From NCBI RefSeq assembly GCF_014207855.1, contig NZ_JACHKZ010000013.1:48342-112341 (forward strand): a DNA stretch of 64,000 nt, given 5' to 3'. The stretch comes from Comamonas odontotermitis. Its GTDB lineage: Bacteria > Pseudomonadota > Gammaproteobacteria > Burkholderiales > Burkholderiaceae_C. Each line of letters starts with the position of its first letter. The stretch's first letter is position 1. The translations under genes and the position numbers were made by a program. Positions 38,001 through 48,162 of the stretch are shown piece after piece. Below the pieces are notes generated by a model. It saw nothing but the letters and a program-made list of their open reading frames with translations. It was not told the DNA's origin and did not search any database.

Positions 38001-40322
38001 TCAAACGGCTGCTTCCACCACATCCTTCTGTGCCAGTGCCGTGTTGCGCAAAACCTTGGCTGCGGCCACCATCTGTGCCAATGCCGGTAGTACCTCGGCC
38101 CATTGGCGGGTCTTGAGGCCGCAGTCCGGGTTGACCCACAGGCGCTGCGCCGGAATGCGCTCTGCCGCCTTTTTCATCAAGCCCACAATGTGTTCCTGTG
38201 TCGGGATGTTGGGCGAATGGATGTCGTACACGCCCGGGCCAATCTCGTTGGGGTATTGAAAGTTCTCGAAGGCGCCGAGCAATTCCATGTCCGAGCGGGA
38301 GGTTTCGATGGTGATCACATCGGCATCCATATCTGCTATCGACGCGATGATGTCGTTGAACTCCGAGTAGCACATATGGGTGTGGATCTGTGTTTCGTCG
38401 CCTACGCCATTGGCGGTGATGCGGAACGATTCCACCGCCCAGTGCAGGTACTGCTGCCATTGTGATTTGCGCAGCGGCAGGCCTTCGCGCAGTGCGGCCT
38501 CATCGATCTGGATGATGCGCACACCAGCCTTTTCCAGATCGAGCACTTCCTCACGGATGGCCAGGGCCAGCTGGTAGCATGACTGCCAGCGTGGCTGGTC
38601 GTCGCGCACGAATGACCAGTTGAGGATGGTGACCGGGCCGGTCAGCATGCCCTTCATCGGACGGCTGGTGAGCGACTGGGCGAACCGGGTCCATTCCACC
38701 GTCATCGCCTTGGGTCGGCTGATGTCGCCAAACAGGATGGGCGGCTTCACGCAGCGCGAACCATAGGACTGCACCCAGCCAAACTGGCTGAAGGCATAAC
38801 CGTCGAGCTGTTCGCCAAAGTACTCGACCATGTCGTTGCGCTCGGCTTCGCCGTGCACCAGTACGTCCAGATCCAGCGCTTCCTGTTCGCGCACGCTGCG
38901 CGCGATCTCGGCGCGCATGGCGGTCTGGTAGCCATTCTGATCCAACCGGCCTGCCTTGAATTCGCTGCGTGCATGCCGGATTTCTGCGGTCTGCGGAAAC
39001 GAACCGATGGTGGTGGTGGGGAAGGCGGGCAGGCCAAGCCGGGCCGCCTGCTTGGCCGCGCGCACGGGGTAGGCGTTTTGGCGCTGGCCCAGCGCTGGGG
39101 TGAGCTGCGCCACGGCGGCGCGCACTGCCGGGTTGTGAACACGGGGCGAGTTGCGCCGCGCTTTCAACGCCGCTGCGTTGCTTGCAAGCTCTGCGGCTAC
39201 CGACGCTCGGCCATCAGACAGCGCCTTGCCCAGCACGCGCAGCTCATTGAGCTTTTGCAGTGCGTAGGCGAGCCAGGATTTGACTTCTGCATCGAGTTTT
39301 TGCTCGCTGTCCAGATCTACAGGCACATGCAGCAGGGAGCAGGTAGGGGCAATCCACAGGCGCTCGCCCAGTTGCTCGGCCAGCGGTTCCACCCAGTCCA
39401 GCACGGCGTTCAGATCGGTCTTCCATATATTGCGGCCGTTGATCACGCCCAGCGACAGTACCTTGTGGGCGGGTAGCAGCCCCAGCAGTTGCTGCACATC
39501 GCCCTGGCCCTGGATAGCATCAATGTGCAGGCCCGCAACGGGCAGATTGGCTGCCAGGTATTTGTTTTCGGCCAGTTCGCCAAAATAGGTGGCCAGCAGG
39601 ATCTTGACCTTGCAGGCTTTGAGATGGTGGTAGGCGGTGTTGAGTGCATGCTGCCAGTCGGCGTCCAGCTCGGTCACCAGGATCGGCTCATCGATCTGCA
39701 CCCATTCCACGCCCTGCGCAGCAAGCGTGTCCAGCAGCTCGGCGTAGACGCGCAGAAGGCGCTCCAGCAGGCCCAGTTTGTCAGCGCCATCCTTGGCCTT
39801 GCCGATGGAGAGGTAGGTCACCGGGCCGATGATCACAGGCTTGGCGCGCACGTCCTGGGCGCGGGCTTCGGTCAATTGCTCCACGAGGCGCGTGGAATCA
39901 AGCTGGAACCGGGTGTCCGCCGTGAACTCGGGCACGATGTAGTGGTAGTTGGTATCGAACCACTTGGTCATCTCGCCCGCGGCCACGCCTGCGCCGCAGC
40001 ACGGGGCTTCTGGGGTGGTTGCCGAGCGACCACGGGCCACGCGGAAATAGTTGTCCAGCGCATCGCCATGAAAACCCTGCACGCGCTCGGGCAGGTTGCC
40101 CAGGGCGAAGCTCATGTCCAGCACCTGGTCGTAGAAGGAGAAATCGCCCACGGGCACCAGATCGAGGTCTTGCTGGCTGGCCCAGTGGCGTGCGCGCAGT
40201 TGGGCGCCCAGAGCCTTCAGTTCGCTGCGCGAGGATTCGCCCTTCCAATAGGACTCCAACGCGAACTTGAGTTCGCGCCGTGCGCCAATGCGTGGAAAGC
40301 CGAGGTTGTGGATGGTGGTCAT
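38001..40322 (-). CDS. metE: Cobalamin-independent methionine synthase
   Basis: 773 residues, slightly longer than E. coli MetE. The duplicated (beta/alpha)8 architecture starts with [23 protein letters not shown]; the catalytic zinc ligands are in [14 protein letters not shown] and [11 protein letters not shown]. It transfers a methyl group from methyltetrahydrofolate triglutamate to homocysteine in the cytoplasm. The ATG at 40322 gives the family start; an upstream ATG adds 24 unrelated residues. Divergent from metR with a shared regulatory region, so expression is expected to rise with homocysteine. Confidence 0.97.
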   Translation of the reverse strand: MTTIHNLGFPRIGARRELKFALESYWKGESSRSELKALGAQLRARHWASQQDLDLVPVGDFSFYDQVLDMSFALGNLPERVQGFHGDALDNYFRVARGRSATTPEAPCCGAGVAAGEMTKWFDTNYHYIVPEFTADTRFQLDSTRLVEQLTEARAQDVRAKPVIIGPVTYLSIGKAKDGADKLGLLERLLRVYAELLDTLAAQGVEWVQIDEPILVTELDADWQHALNTAYHHLKACKVKILLATYFGELAENKYLAANLPVAGLHIDAIQGQGDVQQLLGLLPAHKVLSLGVINGRNIWKTDLNAVLDWVEPLAEQLGERLWIAPTCSLLHVPVDLDSEQKLDAEVKSWLAYALQKLNELRVLGKALSDGRASVAAELASNAAALKARRNSPRVHNPAVRAAVAQLTPALGQRQNAYPVRAAKQAARLGLPAFPTTTIGSFPQTAEIRHARSEFKAGRLDQNGYQTAMRAEIARSVREQEALDLDVLVHGEAERNDMVEYFGEQLDGYAFSQFGWVQSYGSRCVKPPILFGDISRPKAMTVEWTRFAQSLTSRPMKGMLTGPVTILNWSFVRDDQPRWQSCYQLALAIREEVLDLEKAGVRIIQIDEAALREGLPLRKSQWQQYLHWAVESFRITANGVGDETQIHTHMCYSEFNDIIASIADMDADVITIETSRSDMELLGAFENFQYPNEIGPGVYDIHSPNIPTQEHIVGLMKKAAERIPAQRLWVNPDCGLKTRQWAEVLPALAQMVAAAKVLRNTALAQKDVVEAAV

Positions 40323-40412
40323 GCAGATATTCCGGTATTCAATGAACAGGCCCCGTCTGTGAACGTGGATACGTTCCGAGGGCGACGCACGCATCGTCTT
40401 GGATTTGATATA

Positions 40413-40435
40413 TGAAGTAAAATGGTTTTATTTCA
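40413..40435. promoter_or_regulatory. Inverted repeat in the metE-metR intergenic region
   Basis: TGAAGTAAAA and TTTTATTTCA are complementary at 9 of 10 positions, separated by TGG. It contains TGAA and TTCA half sites of the MetR type but with wider spacing. Confidence 0.5.
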
Positions 40436-40443
40436 CGTATCAA

Positions 40444-40456
40444 TGAATTTTGTTCA
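40444..40456. promoter_or_regulatory. MetR box
   Basis: TGAATTTTGTTCA is an exact TGAAnnnnnTTCA match to the MetR consensus. It ends 3 bp before the metR start codon and could serve metR autoregulation and metE activation. Confidence 0.75.
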
Positions 40457-40459
40457 ACT

Positions 40460-41353
40460 ATGCTGGAGCGTATTCATCTCGCCATCGTTCAAGAGGTTGA
40501 AAAACAAGGCTCGTTGACCGCCGCGGCCGACGTGCTGTGCGTGACCCAGTCGGCGCTCAGCCACAGCATGAAAAAGCTGGAAGGCCAGCTGGGCACCGCC
40601 ATCTGGCTGCGCGAAGGCCGCAGCCTGCGCTTGACGCAGGCGGGGCAATACCTGCTGGCCGTGGCCGGGCGCGTGCTGCCGCAGCTCGATCTGGCCGAGG
40701 CGCGCCTGCAGCAATTTGCGCAGGGCGAGCGCGGCAGCCTGCGCATCGGCATGGAATGCCACCCCTGCTACCAGTGGCTGCTCAAGATCGTCTCGCCGTA
40801 TCTGGCGGCATGGCCGGATGTGGACGTGGACGTGAAGCAGAAATTCCAGTTCGGTGGCATTGGCGCGCTTTTTGGCTACGAGATCGACATGCTGGTCACG
40901 CCCGATCCCTTGTTCAAGCCCGGTCTGCACTTTGAGCCGGTGTTCGATTACGAGCAGGTACTGGTGGTGGCGGCCAGCCATTCGCTCGCTTCTGCCAGCT
41001 ACGTGCGCCCAGCGGATCTGGCGCGCGAAGTGCTCATCACCTACCCGGTTGCGGTGGACCGGCTCGACATCTACACCCAGTTTCTGCTGCCCAAGGGCAT
41101 TACGCCCCGGCGCCACAAGGCCATCGAGACCACTGACATCATGATGCAAATGGTGGCCAGCGGACGTGGTGTGGCTGCGCTGCCGCGCTGGCTGGCGCTG
41201 GAATACGCACAGAAGATGGCCGTGGTGCCGCTGCGCCTGGGCGCCAAGGGCATTGCCAAGCAGATTTACCTGGGCGCGCGCGAAGCCGATCTGCACATTG
41301 ATTACCTGCAGGCCTTCATTGCCCTTGCACGCAAGCCGCTGGCAGCGGGATGA
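40460..41353 (+). CDS. metR: LysR-family activator MetR
   Basis: 297 residues. The N-terminal HTH (about 1-65) reads LTAAADVLCVTQSALSHSMKKLEGQLG, followed by a periplasmic-binding-like cofactor domain with the MetR-like CHPCYQWLLKIV and VDVDVKQKFQFGGIGAL. In enterobacteria MetR activates metE with homocysteine as coinducer. The divergent metE and the MetR box overlapping its own translation start strongly support the call. Confidence 0.95.
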   Translation: MLERIHLAIVQEVEKQGSLTAAADVLCVTQSALSHSMKKLEGQLGTAIWLREGRSLRLTQAGQYLLAVAGRVLPQLDLAEARLQQFAQGERGSLRIGMECHPCYQWLLKIVSPYLAAWPDVDVDVKQKFQFGGIGALFGYEIDMLVTPDPLFKPGLHFEPVFDYEQVLVVAASHSLASASYVRPADLAREVLITYPVAVDRLDIYTQFLLPKGITPRRHKAIETTDIMMQMVASGRGVAALPRWLALEYAQKMAVVPLRLGAKGIAKQIYLGAREADLHIDYLQAFIALARKPLAAG

Positions 41354-41545
41354 GACCCATTTGCCGGTCGTCAGCTTTTCTTTGGGCATACAAGCGGGCC
41401 AGCCAGCTGGCGGTGGCTGCACCCGGGATGCCGTGCCGTCTGCTGCTCCATCAACCCCATGGCCAAGGTGATTGGGGGGCAATAGGTCATCCAGTCTCGG
41501 CCCCTACCTGCATCCATCTGGCTGCACCACCGTTCTCGTCTGTAC

Positions 41546-42406
41546 CTATCTGTACTTCTGCTCCAGCGAATCCCAGAAATCCTTGTTCACCAGGCGCTGG
41601 CGTTCCAGAAACGGGGCGACGATGGCCGGGTCTTCGTTCACCTGATGGGTATCGCGCAGCAGTGTCAGGCACTTCTGCATGCCGGCCACGGCGCCCTGCA
41701 GGGCCGCGTTGGCGTAGAGCACAAAGCCAAAGCCCAACTGCCCCAGTTCATCGGCGTTGAAGATGGGCGTCTTGCCGCCGATCACCATGTTCATGAGCTG
41801 GGGCGCCTTGACGCGCTGGGGCAGGGCACGCACCTGTGCCTGCTCGGTCACGGCTTCGACGAACAGGATATCGGCGCCTGCTTCCTCAAAGGCCTGGGCG
41901 CGCTCGATGGCAGCCTCGAAACCGTGGACGGCAGCCGCATCGGTACGGGCCATGATGAGTGTGCCTTCGTCGCGCCGGGCGTCGACCGCAGCCTTGATCT
42001 TGCCCAGCATTTCGCTGGTCTCGATCACCGCCTTGCCATTGAAGTGGCCGCAGCGCTTGGGGCTGACCTGGTCTTCGAGCTGAATGCAGTCGGCGCCTGC
42101 GCGCTCCAGCGTGCGCACGGCGTGGTAGGTGTTGAGGGCATTGCCAAAGCCTGTGTCGGCATCGACAAGCAGCGGTACCTCCACCGCGTCGCGGATGCGG
42201 GCCGTGTGGTCGGCAATGTCGGTCAGGCCCATGAAGCCCTGGTCGGGCATGCCAAACCACATATTGGTGACACCGGCACCCGTCACGTAAATGGCTTCAA
42301 AGCCCAGGTCGGCGATCAGCCGTGCCGACAGGGCATTGAAGGCGCCGGGCACGATGACGCCCCGGCGTGCGTCGGCCAAGGCTTGGAGTTGCTGCCTGGA
42401 ATTCAT
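41546..42406 (-). CDS. Isocitrate lyase/PEP mutase superfamily C-C lyase (probable 2-methylisocitrate lyase role)
   Basis: 286 residues of the ICL/PEPM superfamily. The lyase signature KRCGH (117-121, catalytic Cys119) and the Mg-binding LLVDADTGFGNALN (Asp82, Asp84) are present, so it is a C-C lyase and not a phosphonomutase. It differs from E. coli-type PrpB outside these motifs (for example MWFGMPDQGF where PrpB has SLGLPDLGI) and looks closer to the dimethylmalate-lyase-like branch. As last gene after prpC, gntR, acnD and prpF, the economical reading is cleavage of 2-methylisocitrate to pyruvate and succinate. A related 2,3-dialkylmalate substrate is possible. Confidence 0.85.
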   Translation of the reverse strand: MNSRQQLQALADARRGVIVPGAFNALSARLIADLGFEAIYVTGAGVTNMWFGMPDQGFMGLTDIADHTARIRDAVEVPLLVDADTGFGNALNTYHAVRTLERAGADCIQLEDQVSPKRCGHFNGKAVIETSEMLGKIKAAVDARRDEGTLIMARTDAAAVHGFEAAIERAQAFEEAGADILFVEAVTEQAQVRALPQRVKAPQLMNMVIGGKTPIFNADELGQLGFGFVLYANAALQGAVAGMQKCLTLLRDTHQVNEDPAIVAPFLERQRLVNKDFWDSLEQKYR

Positions 42407-42493
42407 GGTTTCTCTCTCGTCTTCTCTGTTTTTGATAGCGGAAGGCGTGCTTGAGTAAAGCGCGGAATGGTGTTTTGGTGTGTTGATGGCTAG

Positions 42494-43711
42494 CTACCGG
42501 GCAAGCAGCACCTCGCCCGGCACCCGAATCCAGCCTTCCATCAGAATCCGCGCGCTGCGGCTCATCAGGGCCTTGGTAACCTGCCATTCACCGTTGACGA
42601 GCCGGGCCTCGGCGCCTACCCGCATCGTGCCGCTCGGGTGGCCAAAGCGCACGGTCTGGCGCTTGCCCCCGCCTGCAGCCAGGTTCACCAGCGTGCCGGG
42701 TACTGCTGCGGCGGTGCCAATGGCAACAGCTGCGGTGCCCATCATGGCGTGGTGCAGCTTGCCCATGGAGAGGGCGCGTACCAGCAGGTCGATGTCCCTG
42801 GCCTCAACGCTTTTGCCGCCTGCTGCCTGATAGCCCCGGGGTGGTGCCATAAAGGCAATCTTGGGTGTGTGCTGGCGCGTGGCCGCCTCTGCCAGATCGT
42901 GGATCAAGCCCATGCGGAGCGCGCCGTGGGCGCGGATGGTTTCCAACCTGGCCAGGGCGTCTGCGTCGTTGTTGATGGCGTCCTGCAACTCGGTGCCGGT
43001 GTAGCCCAGATCACCGGCGTTCACGAAGATGGTGGGGATACCGGCATTGACCATGGTCACGGCAAAGCGGCCGATGCCGGGTACGTCCAATTGGTCGATC
43101 AGGTTACCGGTGGGGAAAATTCCGGCGCCTGTGTCACCCGCCTCGCCTTCATCGGCCGGGTCTAAAAATTCCAGCGCCACTTCGGCGGCGGGGAAGGTGA
43201 CGCCGTCGAGCTCGAAATCCCCGGTTTCCTGGACCTGTCCTTCGGTGATGGGAATGTGCGCCACGATGGTTTTGCCGATATTGGCCTGCCAGATGCGCAC
43301 GGTGACCATGCCGTTGTGCGGAATTCTCTCCGGGCGGATCAGTCCCATGTGGATGGCACAGGGGCCGACGGCGGCGCTGAGGTTGCCGCAGTTGCCGCTC
43401 CAGTCCACCAAGGGCTTGTCGATGGAGACCTGGCCGAATAGGTAATCCACATCGTGGCCTTCGCGCGTGCTCCGGCTCAGGATGACGCCTTTGCTGGTGC
43501 TGGACGACGTATTCCCCATCCCGTCGATCTGCTTGCCATACGGGTCGGGGCTGCCCAGCGCGCGCAGAAAGATGGCATCGCGCACGGGGCCTGGCTGCTG
43601 GGCGGCGGCTGGTAGATCCTGCAGGAGGAAGAACACGCCCTTGCTGGTGCCGCCGCGCAGGTAGGTGGCGGCAATCCTGATTTGCGGTGCTGGCCGTTGC
43701 TGGTCTCTCAT
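42494..43711 (-). CDS. prpF: 2-methylaconitate cis-trans isomerase
   Basis: 405 residues with the diaminopimelate-epimerase-like fold of PrpF: IAATYLRGGTSKGVFF at the start, VDWSGNCGNLSAAVGPCAIH with the active-site region, and GMGNTSSSTSKGVILS. PrpF isomerises trans-2-methylaconitate made by AcnD to the cis form. Start placed at ATG 43711 because the family begins just before the RGGTSKG motif; the open frame continues to 44008 but would run into acnD. Operon order acnD-prpF is the usual one. Confidence 0.94.
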   Translation of the reverse strand: MRDQQRPAPQIRIAATYLRGGTSKGVFFLLQDLPAAAQQPGPVRDAIFLRALGSPDPYGKQIDGMGNTSSSTSKGVILSRSTREGHDVDYLFGQVSIDKPLVDWSGNCGNLSAAVGPCAIHMGLIRPERIPHNGMVTVRIWQANIGKTIVAHIPITEGQVQETGDFELDGVTFPAAEVALEFLDPADEGEAGDTGAGIFPTGNLIDQLDVPGIGRFAVTMVNAGIPTIFVNAGDLGYTGTELQDAINNDADALARLETIRAHGALRMGLIHDLAEAATRQHTPKIAFMAPPRGYQAAGGKSVEARDIDLLVRALSMGKLHHAMMGTAAVAIGTAAAVPGTLVNLAAGGGKRQTVRFGHPSGTMRVGAEARLVNGEWQVTKALMSRSARILMEGWIRVPGEVLLAR

Positions 43712-43802
43712 GCTGTCTTTCTGTGTGGTTTGCGTGCAGGCTGCGGCATCCTGCATGTTGGCTTGTATCTGATGCATCAAATTTGATAGCGTCTGGCGCC
43801 TT

Positions 43803-46430
43803 CTACACTTGCGGCTCCAGCAGTTTTTCATCATTTTCAGCCAGAAAATCCTGCGCAAATCGTTGCAGAACGCCACCGGCTTCGTAGATGCTGACTTCTT
43901 CTGCAGTATCGAGGCGGCAGGTGACCGGTACCTCAAAACTGGAGCCATCACGGCGGTGCACTGCCAATACCAGGCGGGCGCGCGGCTTGCGCGTGCCAAG
44001 CACGTCAAAGGTTTCGGTGCCGTCCAGGCCCAGCGTCAGGCGTGTGGTACCGGCTGCGAACTCCAGTGGTAGCACGCCCATGCCGATCAGGTTGGTGCGA
44101 TGGATGCGCTCGAAGCCCTCTGCCACGATGGCTTCCACACCTGCGAGGCGCACGCCCTTAGCGGCCCAGTCACGGCTGGAGCCCTGGCCGTAGTCGGCCC
44201 CGGCAATGATGAGGAGCGGCTGCCTGCGGTCCATATAGGTTTCTATGGCTTCCCACATGCGCATGACGCGGCCTTCCGGCTCCACGCGCGCCAGAGAGCC
44301 TTGTTTCACGCTGCCATCGGCGTTCCTTACCATTTCGTTGAACAGCTTGGGGTTGGCGAAGGTGGCGCGCTGGGCCGTGAGATGGTCGCCGCGATGGGTG
44401 GCGTAGGAGTTGAAGTCTTCTTCCGGCAGACCCATGCGATGCAGGTATTCGCCTGCGGCGGAGTCCATCAGGATGGCGTTGGAGGGCGAGAGATGGTCGG
44501 TGGTGATGTTGTCGGGCAGGATGGCCAGAGGTCGCATGCCGCGCAGCGTGCGCTTGCCTGCCAAGGCGCCTTCCCAGTAAGGCGGGCGGCGGATGTAGGT
44601 GCTTTGCGGGCGCCAGGGGTAGAGCGCTTCTTGCTGGGCGCTGGCGCTTTGATGAATGGCGAACATGGGCTCGTACACGGCGCGAAACTGCTCGGGCCTC
44701 ACGGCCGCTTTCGCCACGGTGTCTATCTCTTCATCGCTGGGCCAGATGTCCTTGAGCCGGATCTCGCGCCCCTGGTGCACGCCCAGCACGTCGTTTTCGA
44801 TGTCAAAGCGGATGGTGCCTGCAATTGCATAGGCCACCACCAGTGGCGGCGAGGCGAGAAACGCCTGCTTGGCGTAAGGGTGGATGCGTCCGTCAAAGTT
44901 GCGATTGCCCGAGAGTACGGCCGTGGTGTAGAGGTCGCGGTCGATGATCTCCTGCTGAATGGCCGGGCTGAGTGCGCCGCTCATGCCGTTGCAGGTGGTG
45001 CAGGCAAAGGCGACCACGCCAAAGCCCAGCGCTTCCAGATCGCCAAGCAGCCCCGCCTGCTGCAGGTACAGCGGCACCGTTCTGGAGCCCGGTGCCAGCG
45101 ATGATTTGACCCAGGGCTTGCGCGCCAGGCCCAGGTTGCGGGCATTGCGCGCCAGCAGGCCGGCGGCGATCACGTTGCGCGGGTTGCTGGTGTTGGTGCA
45201 ACTGGTGATGGCCGCGATGATGACCGCACCGTCGGGCATGCGGCCTTCTTCCTCCACCCATGCACCGGCAATGCCTCGCGCGGCCAGATCGGTGGTGGGG
45301 AGCCGCGCATGCGGGTTGGAGGGACCCGCCATATTGCGCACGACGGAGGACAGGTCGAAGTGCAGGGTGCGCTCGTATTCGGCATGCTCCAACGTGTCGG
45401 CCCACAGGCCTGCCTGGCGGGCATAGGTTTCCACCAGTTGCACCTGCGCGGGCTCACGCCCTGTCAGGCGCAGGTAGTCGATGGTCTGCTCGTCAATGGC
45501 AAACATGGCGGCCGTGGCGCCATATTCGGGCGCCATGTTGGAGATGGTGGCGCGGTCGCCAATGGTGAGGCTGCGCGCGCCGTCGCCCAGAAATTCCAGA
45601 TAGGTGCCCACCACTTTCTGCTGGCGCAGAAACTGCGTCAGCGCGAGCACGATATCCGTGGCTGTGATGCCCGGCTGGCGCTTGCCATGCAGCTGAACGC
45701 CAACGATCTCGGGCAGGCGCATCCACGAGGCGCGCCCCAGCATCACGCTCTCCGCTTCCAGCCCTCCCACGCCCACCGCGATGACGCCGAGCGCATCGAC
45801 ATGCGGCGTGTGGCTGTCGGTGCCCACCAGCGTGTCAGGGTAGGCTTCGCCGTTGATGGCGTGGATCACGGGGCTCATGCGCTCCAGATTGATCTGGTGC
45901 ATGATGCCGTTGCCCGGTGCGATCACGTCTACATTCTGGAAGGCGCGCTTGCACCAGTCGATGAAGTGAAAGCGGTCTTCGTTGCGCCGGTCTTCGATGG
46001 CGCGGTTCTTTTCGAAGGCCTGCGGATCGAATCCACCGCACTCCACGGAGAGCGAATGGTCCACGATGAGCTGCACGGGCACGACCGGGTTCACCGCCGC
46101 TGGATCGCCCCCCTGGCTTGCAATGGCATCGCGCAGGCCGGCCAGATCCACCAGCGCAGTCTGGCCCAGGATGTCGTGGCACACCACACGGGCCGGAAAC
46201 CACGGAAAGTCGCGCTCGCGCTTGCGCAACGCGATCTGGGTCAGGCATTCGGTAAGGATGGCTGGATCGCAGCGGCGCACCAGGTTTTCGGCGTGAACGC
46301 GGCTGGTATAGGGCAGCGTGGCCCAGGCGCCGGGGCGAATGGCATCCACTGCGGCCTGGGCGTTGTAGTAATGCAGCGAGGTGCCTGCCAATGGCTGGCG
46401 ATAGAGGTTGCTGCTGGGGGGCGTGCGCAT
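43803..46430 (-). CDS. acnD: 2-methylcitrate dehydratase, Fe/S-dependent (AcnD)
   Basis: 875 residues of the aconitase superfamily, AcnD branch. The N-terminal YRQPLAGTSLHYYNAQAAVD, PYTSRVHAENLVRRCDP and DFPWFPARVVCHDILGQTALVDLAGLRDA are typical; cluster Cys residues are in TSCTNTSNP and ACTTCNG; the swivel domain has GADYGQGSSRDWAAKG. It dehydrates 2-methylcitrate in propionate breakdown and needs PrpF as partner. Downstream of the broken gntR gene, upstream of prpF. Confidence 0.95.
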   Translation of the reverse strand: MRTPPSSNLYRQPLAGTSLHYYNAQAAVDAIRPGAWATLPYTSRVHAENLVRRCDPAILTECLTQIALRKRERDFPWFPARVVCHDILGQTALVDLAGLRDAIASQGGDPAAVNPVVPVQLIVDHSLSVECGGFDPQAFEKNRAIEDRRNEDRFHFIDWCKRAFQNVDVIAPGNGIMHQINLERMSPVIHAINGEAYPDTLVGTDSHTPHVDALGVIAVGVGGLEAESVMLGRASWMRLPEIVGVQLHGKRQPGITATDIVLALTQFLRQQKVVGTYLEFLGDGARSLTIGDRATISNMAPEYGATAAMFAIDEQTIDYLRLTGREPAQVQLVETYARQAGLWADTLEHAEYERTLHFDLSSVVRNMAGPSNPHARLPTTDLAARGIAGAWVEEEGRMPDGAVIIAAITSCTNTSNPRNVIAAGLLARNARNLGLARKPWVKSSLAPGSRTVPLYLQQAGLLGDLEALGFGVVAFACTTCNGMSGALSPAIQQEIIDRDLYTTAVLSGNRNFDGRIHPYAKQAFLASPPLVVAYAIAGTIRFDIENDVLGVHQGREIRLKDIWPSDEEIDTVAKAAVRPEQFRAVYEPMFAIHQSASAQQEALYPWRPQSTYIRRPPYWEGALAGKRTLRGMRPLAILPDNITTDHLSPSNAILMDSAAGEYLHRMGLPEEDFNSYATHRGDHLTAQRATFANPKLFNEMVRNADGSVKQGSLARVEPEGRVMRMWEAIETYMDRRQPLLIIAGADYGQGSSRDWAAKGVRLAGVEAIVAEGFERIHRTNLIGMGVLPLEFAAGTTRLTLGLDGTETFDVLGTRKPRARLVLAVHRRDGSSFEVPVTCRLDTAEEVSIYEAGGVLQRFAQDFLAENDEKLLEPQV

Positions 46431-46451
46431 GGTTCGGTCTTCTCGTGGTTA

Positions 46452-46900
46452 TCAGTCGGCCAGGGCGGGTTGGGCCGGCGCGGCTGGCGTGGGGGAAAAG
46501 TTCAGGGACATGCAGGCATCCGGCCCGCGCGCCAGTTGCAGGCGGGCGTGGGCCACGCCATAGAGCTGGCGCGTCAATCCGGTGCTGGTTGCGCAGGGCT
46601 GGGCTTGCACCAGCGCCAGGTGGCTTGCCAGCAGATTGCACAGCTGCTGGGCTTCGGCTGCCTGGGCGGGCGTGAGCTGCGTTACGCTCATCCCTCGCCG
46701 GGGCTGTGCGGTCAGCAGGCCCTCGTGGCACAGGAGCTTCATCGCTTCACGCACCGGCGTGCGGCTCACGCCAAACTCCCGGGCCAGCGCACCGTCGTGA
46801 TATCGCTGCCCGGTGGCATCTGGTGGTTCAAGATGCGCGTGCGCAGCTTGTCGGCAATGGCGATGCACAGGGAATGGGTCTGCATGGGCGAGCCAGTCAT
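46452..46900 (-). pseudogene. GntR-family regulator, frameshifted
   Basis: The N-terminal frame from ATG 46900 reads MTGSPMQTHSLCIAIADKL and on to MPPGSDIT, then meets a stop soon after. The HTH continues in another frame as DGALAREFGVSRTPVREAM and KLLCHEGLL. Adding one base near 46797 (ATCAC-GAC to ATCACN-GAC) restores a continuous GntR winged helix. Either the gene is recently inactivated or the base was lost in sequencing. Even if repaired it would have only about 150 residues, with about 80 after the HTH in place of a full FCD ligand domain. It lies 12 bp after prpC and 21 bp before acnD. Confidence 0.75.
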
Positions 46901-46912
46901 GAGGCCTGGTGC

Positions 46913-48097
46913 TTATTGACGCTCATCAATTGGCACAAACTGCTGGTCGTCCGGCCCGGTGTAATGGGCGCTGGGGCGGATGATCTTGTTGTCCTGCCGC
47001 TGCTCGATGATGTGGGCGGCCCAGCCGCTGGTGCGCGCAATCACGAACAGTGGCGTGAACATGGCTGTGGGCACGCCCATCATGTGGTAACTCACGGCGC
47101 TGAACCAGTCGAGGTTGGGGAACATCTGCTTGACCTCCCACATCACTGATTCCAGGCGCTCGGCAATGTCGTACATCTTGGTGCTGCCTGCCTCGTCGGA
47201 CAACTGCTTGGCCACGCCCTTGATCACCACGTTGCGCGGGTCGCTGACGGTGTAGACCGGGTGGCCGAAACCGATCACCACCTCCTTGGCCTCCACGCGC
47301 CGCCGGATATCGGCCTCTGCCTCGGCCGGGTTGTCATAGCGTTTCTGGATCTCGAAGGCCACCTCGTTGGCACCGCCATGCTTGGGGCCGCGCAGCGCGC
47401 CGATGGCGCCCGTGATGGCCGAATACACATCGCTGCCGGTGCCTGCCACCACGCGGGCAGTGAAGGTGGACGCATTGAATTCGTGCTCGGCATACAGATT
47501 GAGCGATGTATGCATGGCGCGCACCCAGCTGTCCGATGGCGTGATGCCATGCAGCAGGTGCAGAAAATGGCCGCCAATGGACTCATCGTCGGTTTCCACA
47601 TCAATGCGGCGGCCCGAATTGCTGAAGTGGTACCAGTACAGCAGCATGCTTCCAAGCGAGGCCATCAGCCGGTCCGCAATGTCCCGGCTGCCTGCCAGGT
47701 TGTGGTCGTCCTTCTCGGGCAGTGCGCAGCCCAGGGCGGATACGCCGGTGCGCATCACATCCATGGGGTGGCTCGCTGCAGGTAATTGCTCAAGTGCAGC
47801 CTTCACGCTGCCGGGCAGGCCGCGCAATGATTTGAGCCGGGTCTTGTAGGCCCTGAGCTCGGCGCGGGTGGGCAGCTTGCCGTGCACCAGCAGATGGGCG
47901 ATTTCCTCGAATTCGCAGACCTCGGCGATGTCGAGAATATCGTAGCCACGGTAGTGCAGATCGTTGCCGGTCTTGCCAACGGTGCACAGCGCGGTATTGC
48001 CCGCCGTCACGCCCGACAGGGCCACGGATTTCTTGGGTTTGAAACTGCCAGCCGCTGGGGCTGCAGGCTGGATGTTGGGCTCTGCCACGATGCGCAT
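46913..48097 (-). CDS. prpC: 2-methylcitrate synthase
   Basis: 394 residues of the citrate synthase family, PrpC branch: [20 protein letters not shown] at the start, [13 protein letters not shown], and the catalytic regions [20 protein letters not shown] and [16 protein letters not shown]. It condenses propionyl-CoA with oxaloacetate. First gene of the minus-strand operon, divergent from scfR; the intergenic region contains several TTGCGAA-like sites. A ribosome site AGGAG precedes the ATG. Confidence 0.95.
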   Translation of the reverse strand: MRIVAEPNIQPAAPAAGSFKPKKSVALSGVTAGNTALCTVGKTGNDLHYRGYDILDIAEVCEFEEIAHLLVHGKLPTRAELRAYKTRLKSLRGLPGSVKAALEQLPAASHPMDVMRTGVSALGCALPEKDDHNLAGSRDIADRLMASLGSMLLYWYHFSNSGRRIDVETDDESIGGHFLHLLHGITPSDSWVRAMHTSLNLYAEHEFNASTFTARVVAGTGSDVYSAITGAIGALRGPKHGGANEVAFEIQKRYDNPAEAEADIRRRVEAKEVVIGFGHPVYTVSDPRNVVIKGVAKQLSDEAGSTKMYDIAERLESVMWEVKQMFPNLDWFSAVSYHMMGVPTAMFTPLFVIARTSGWAAHIIEQRQDNKIIRPSAHYTGPDDQQFVPIDERQ

Positions 48098-48162
48098 ACA
48101 AATCTCCTGAAGTGGGGGCTGGCTCGATCAACACAGGCTGGGGTGTCGATGAATCTGCCATA

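Noticed and set aside
46452..46868. GntR protein read from an ATG at 46868
   Set aside because: The N-terminal 20 residues are out of frame with the true GntR start at 46900; the clean family N-terminus is in another frame, so this is a frameshifted gene.
45309..46919. 536-codon plus-strand frame opposite acnD
   Set aside because: Shadow frame; AcnD motifs are intact on the minus strand.
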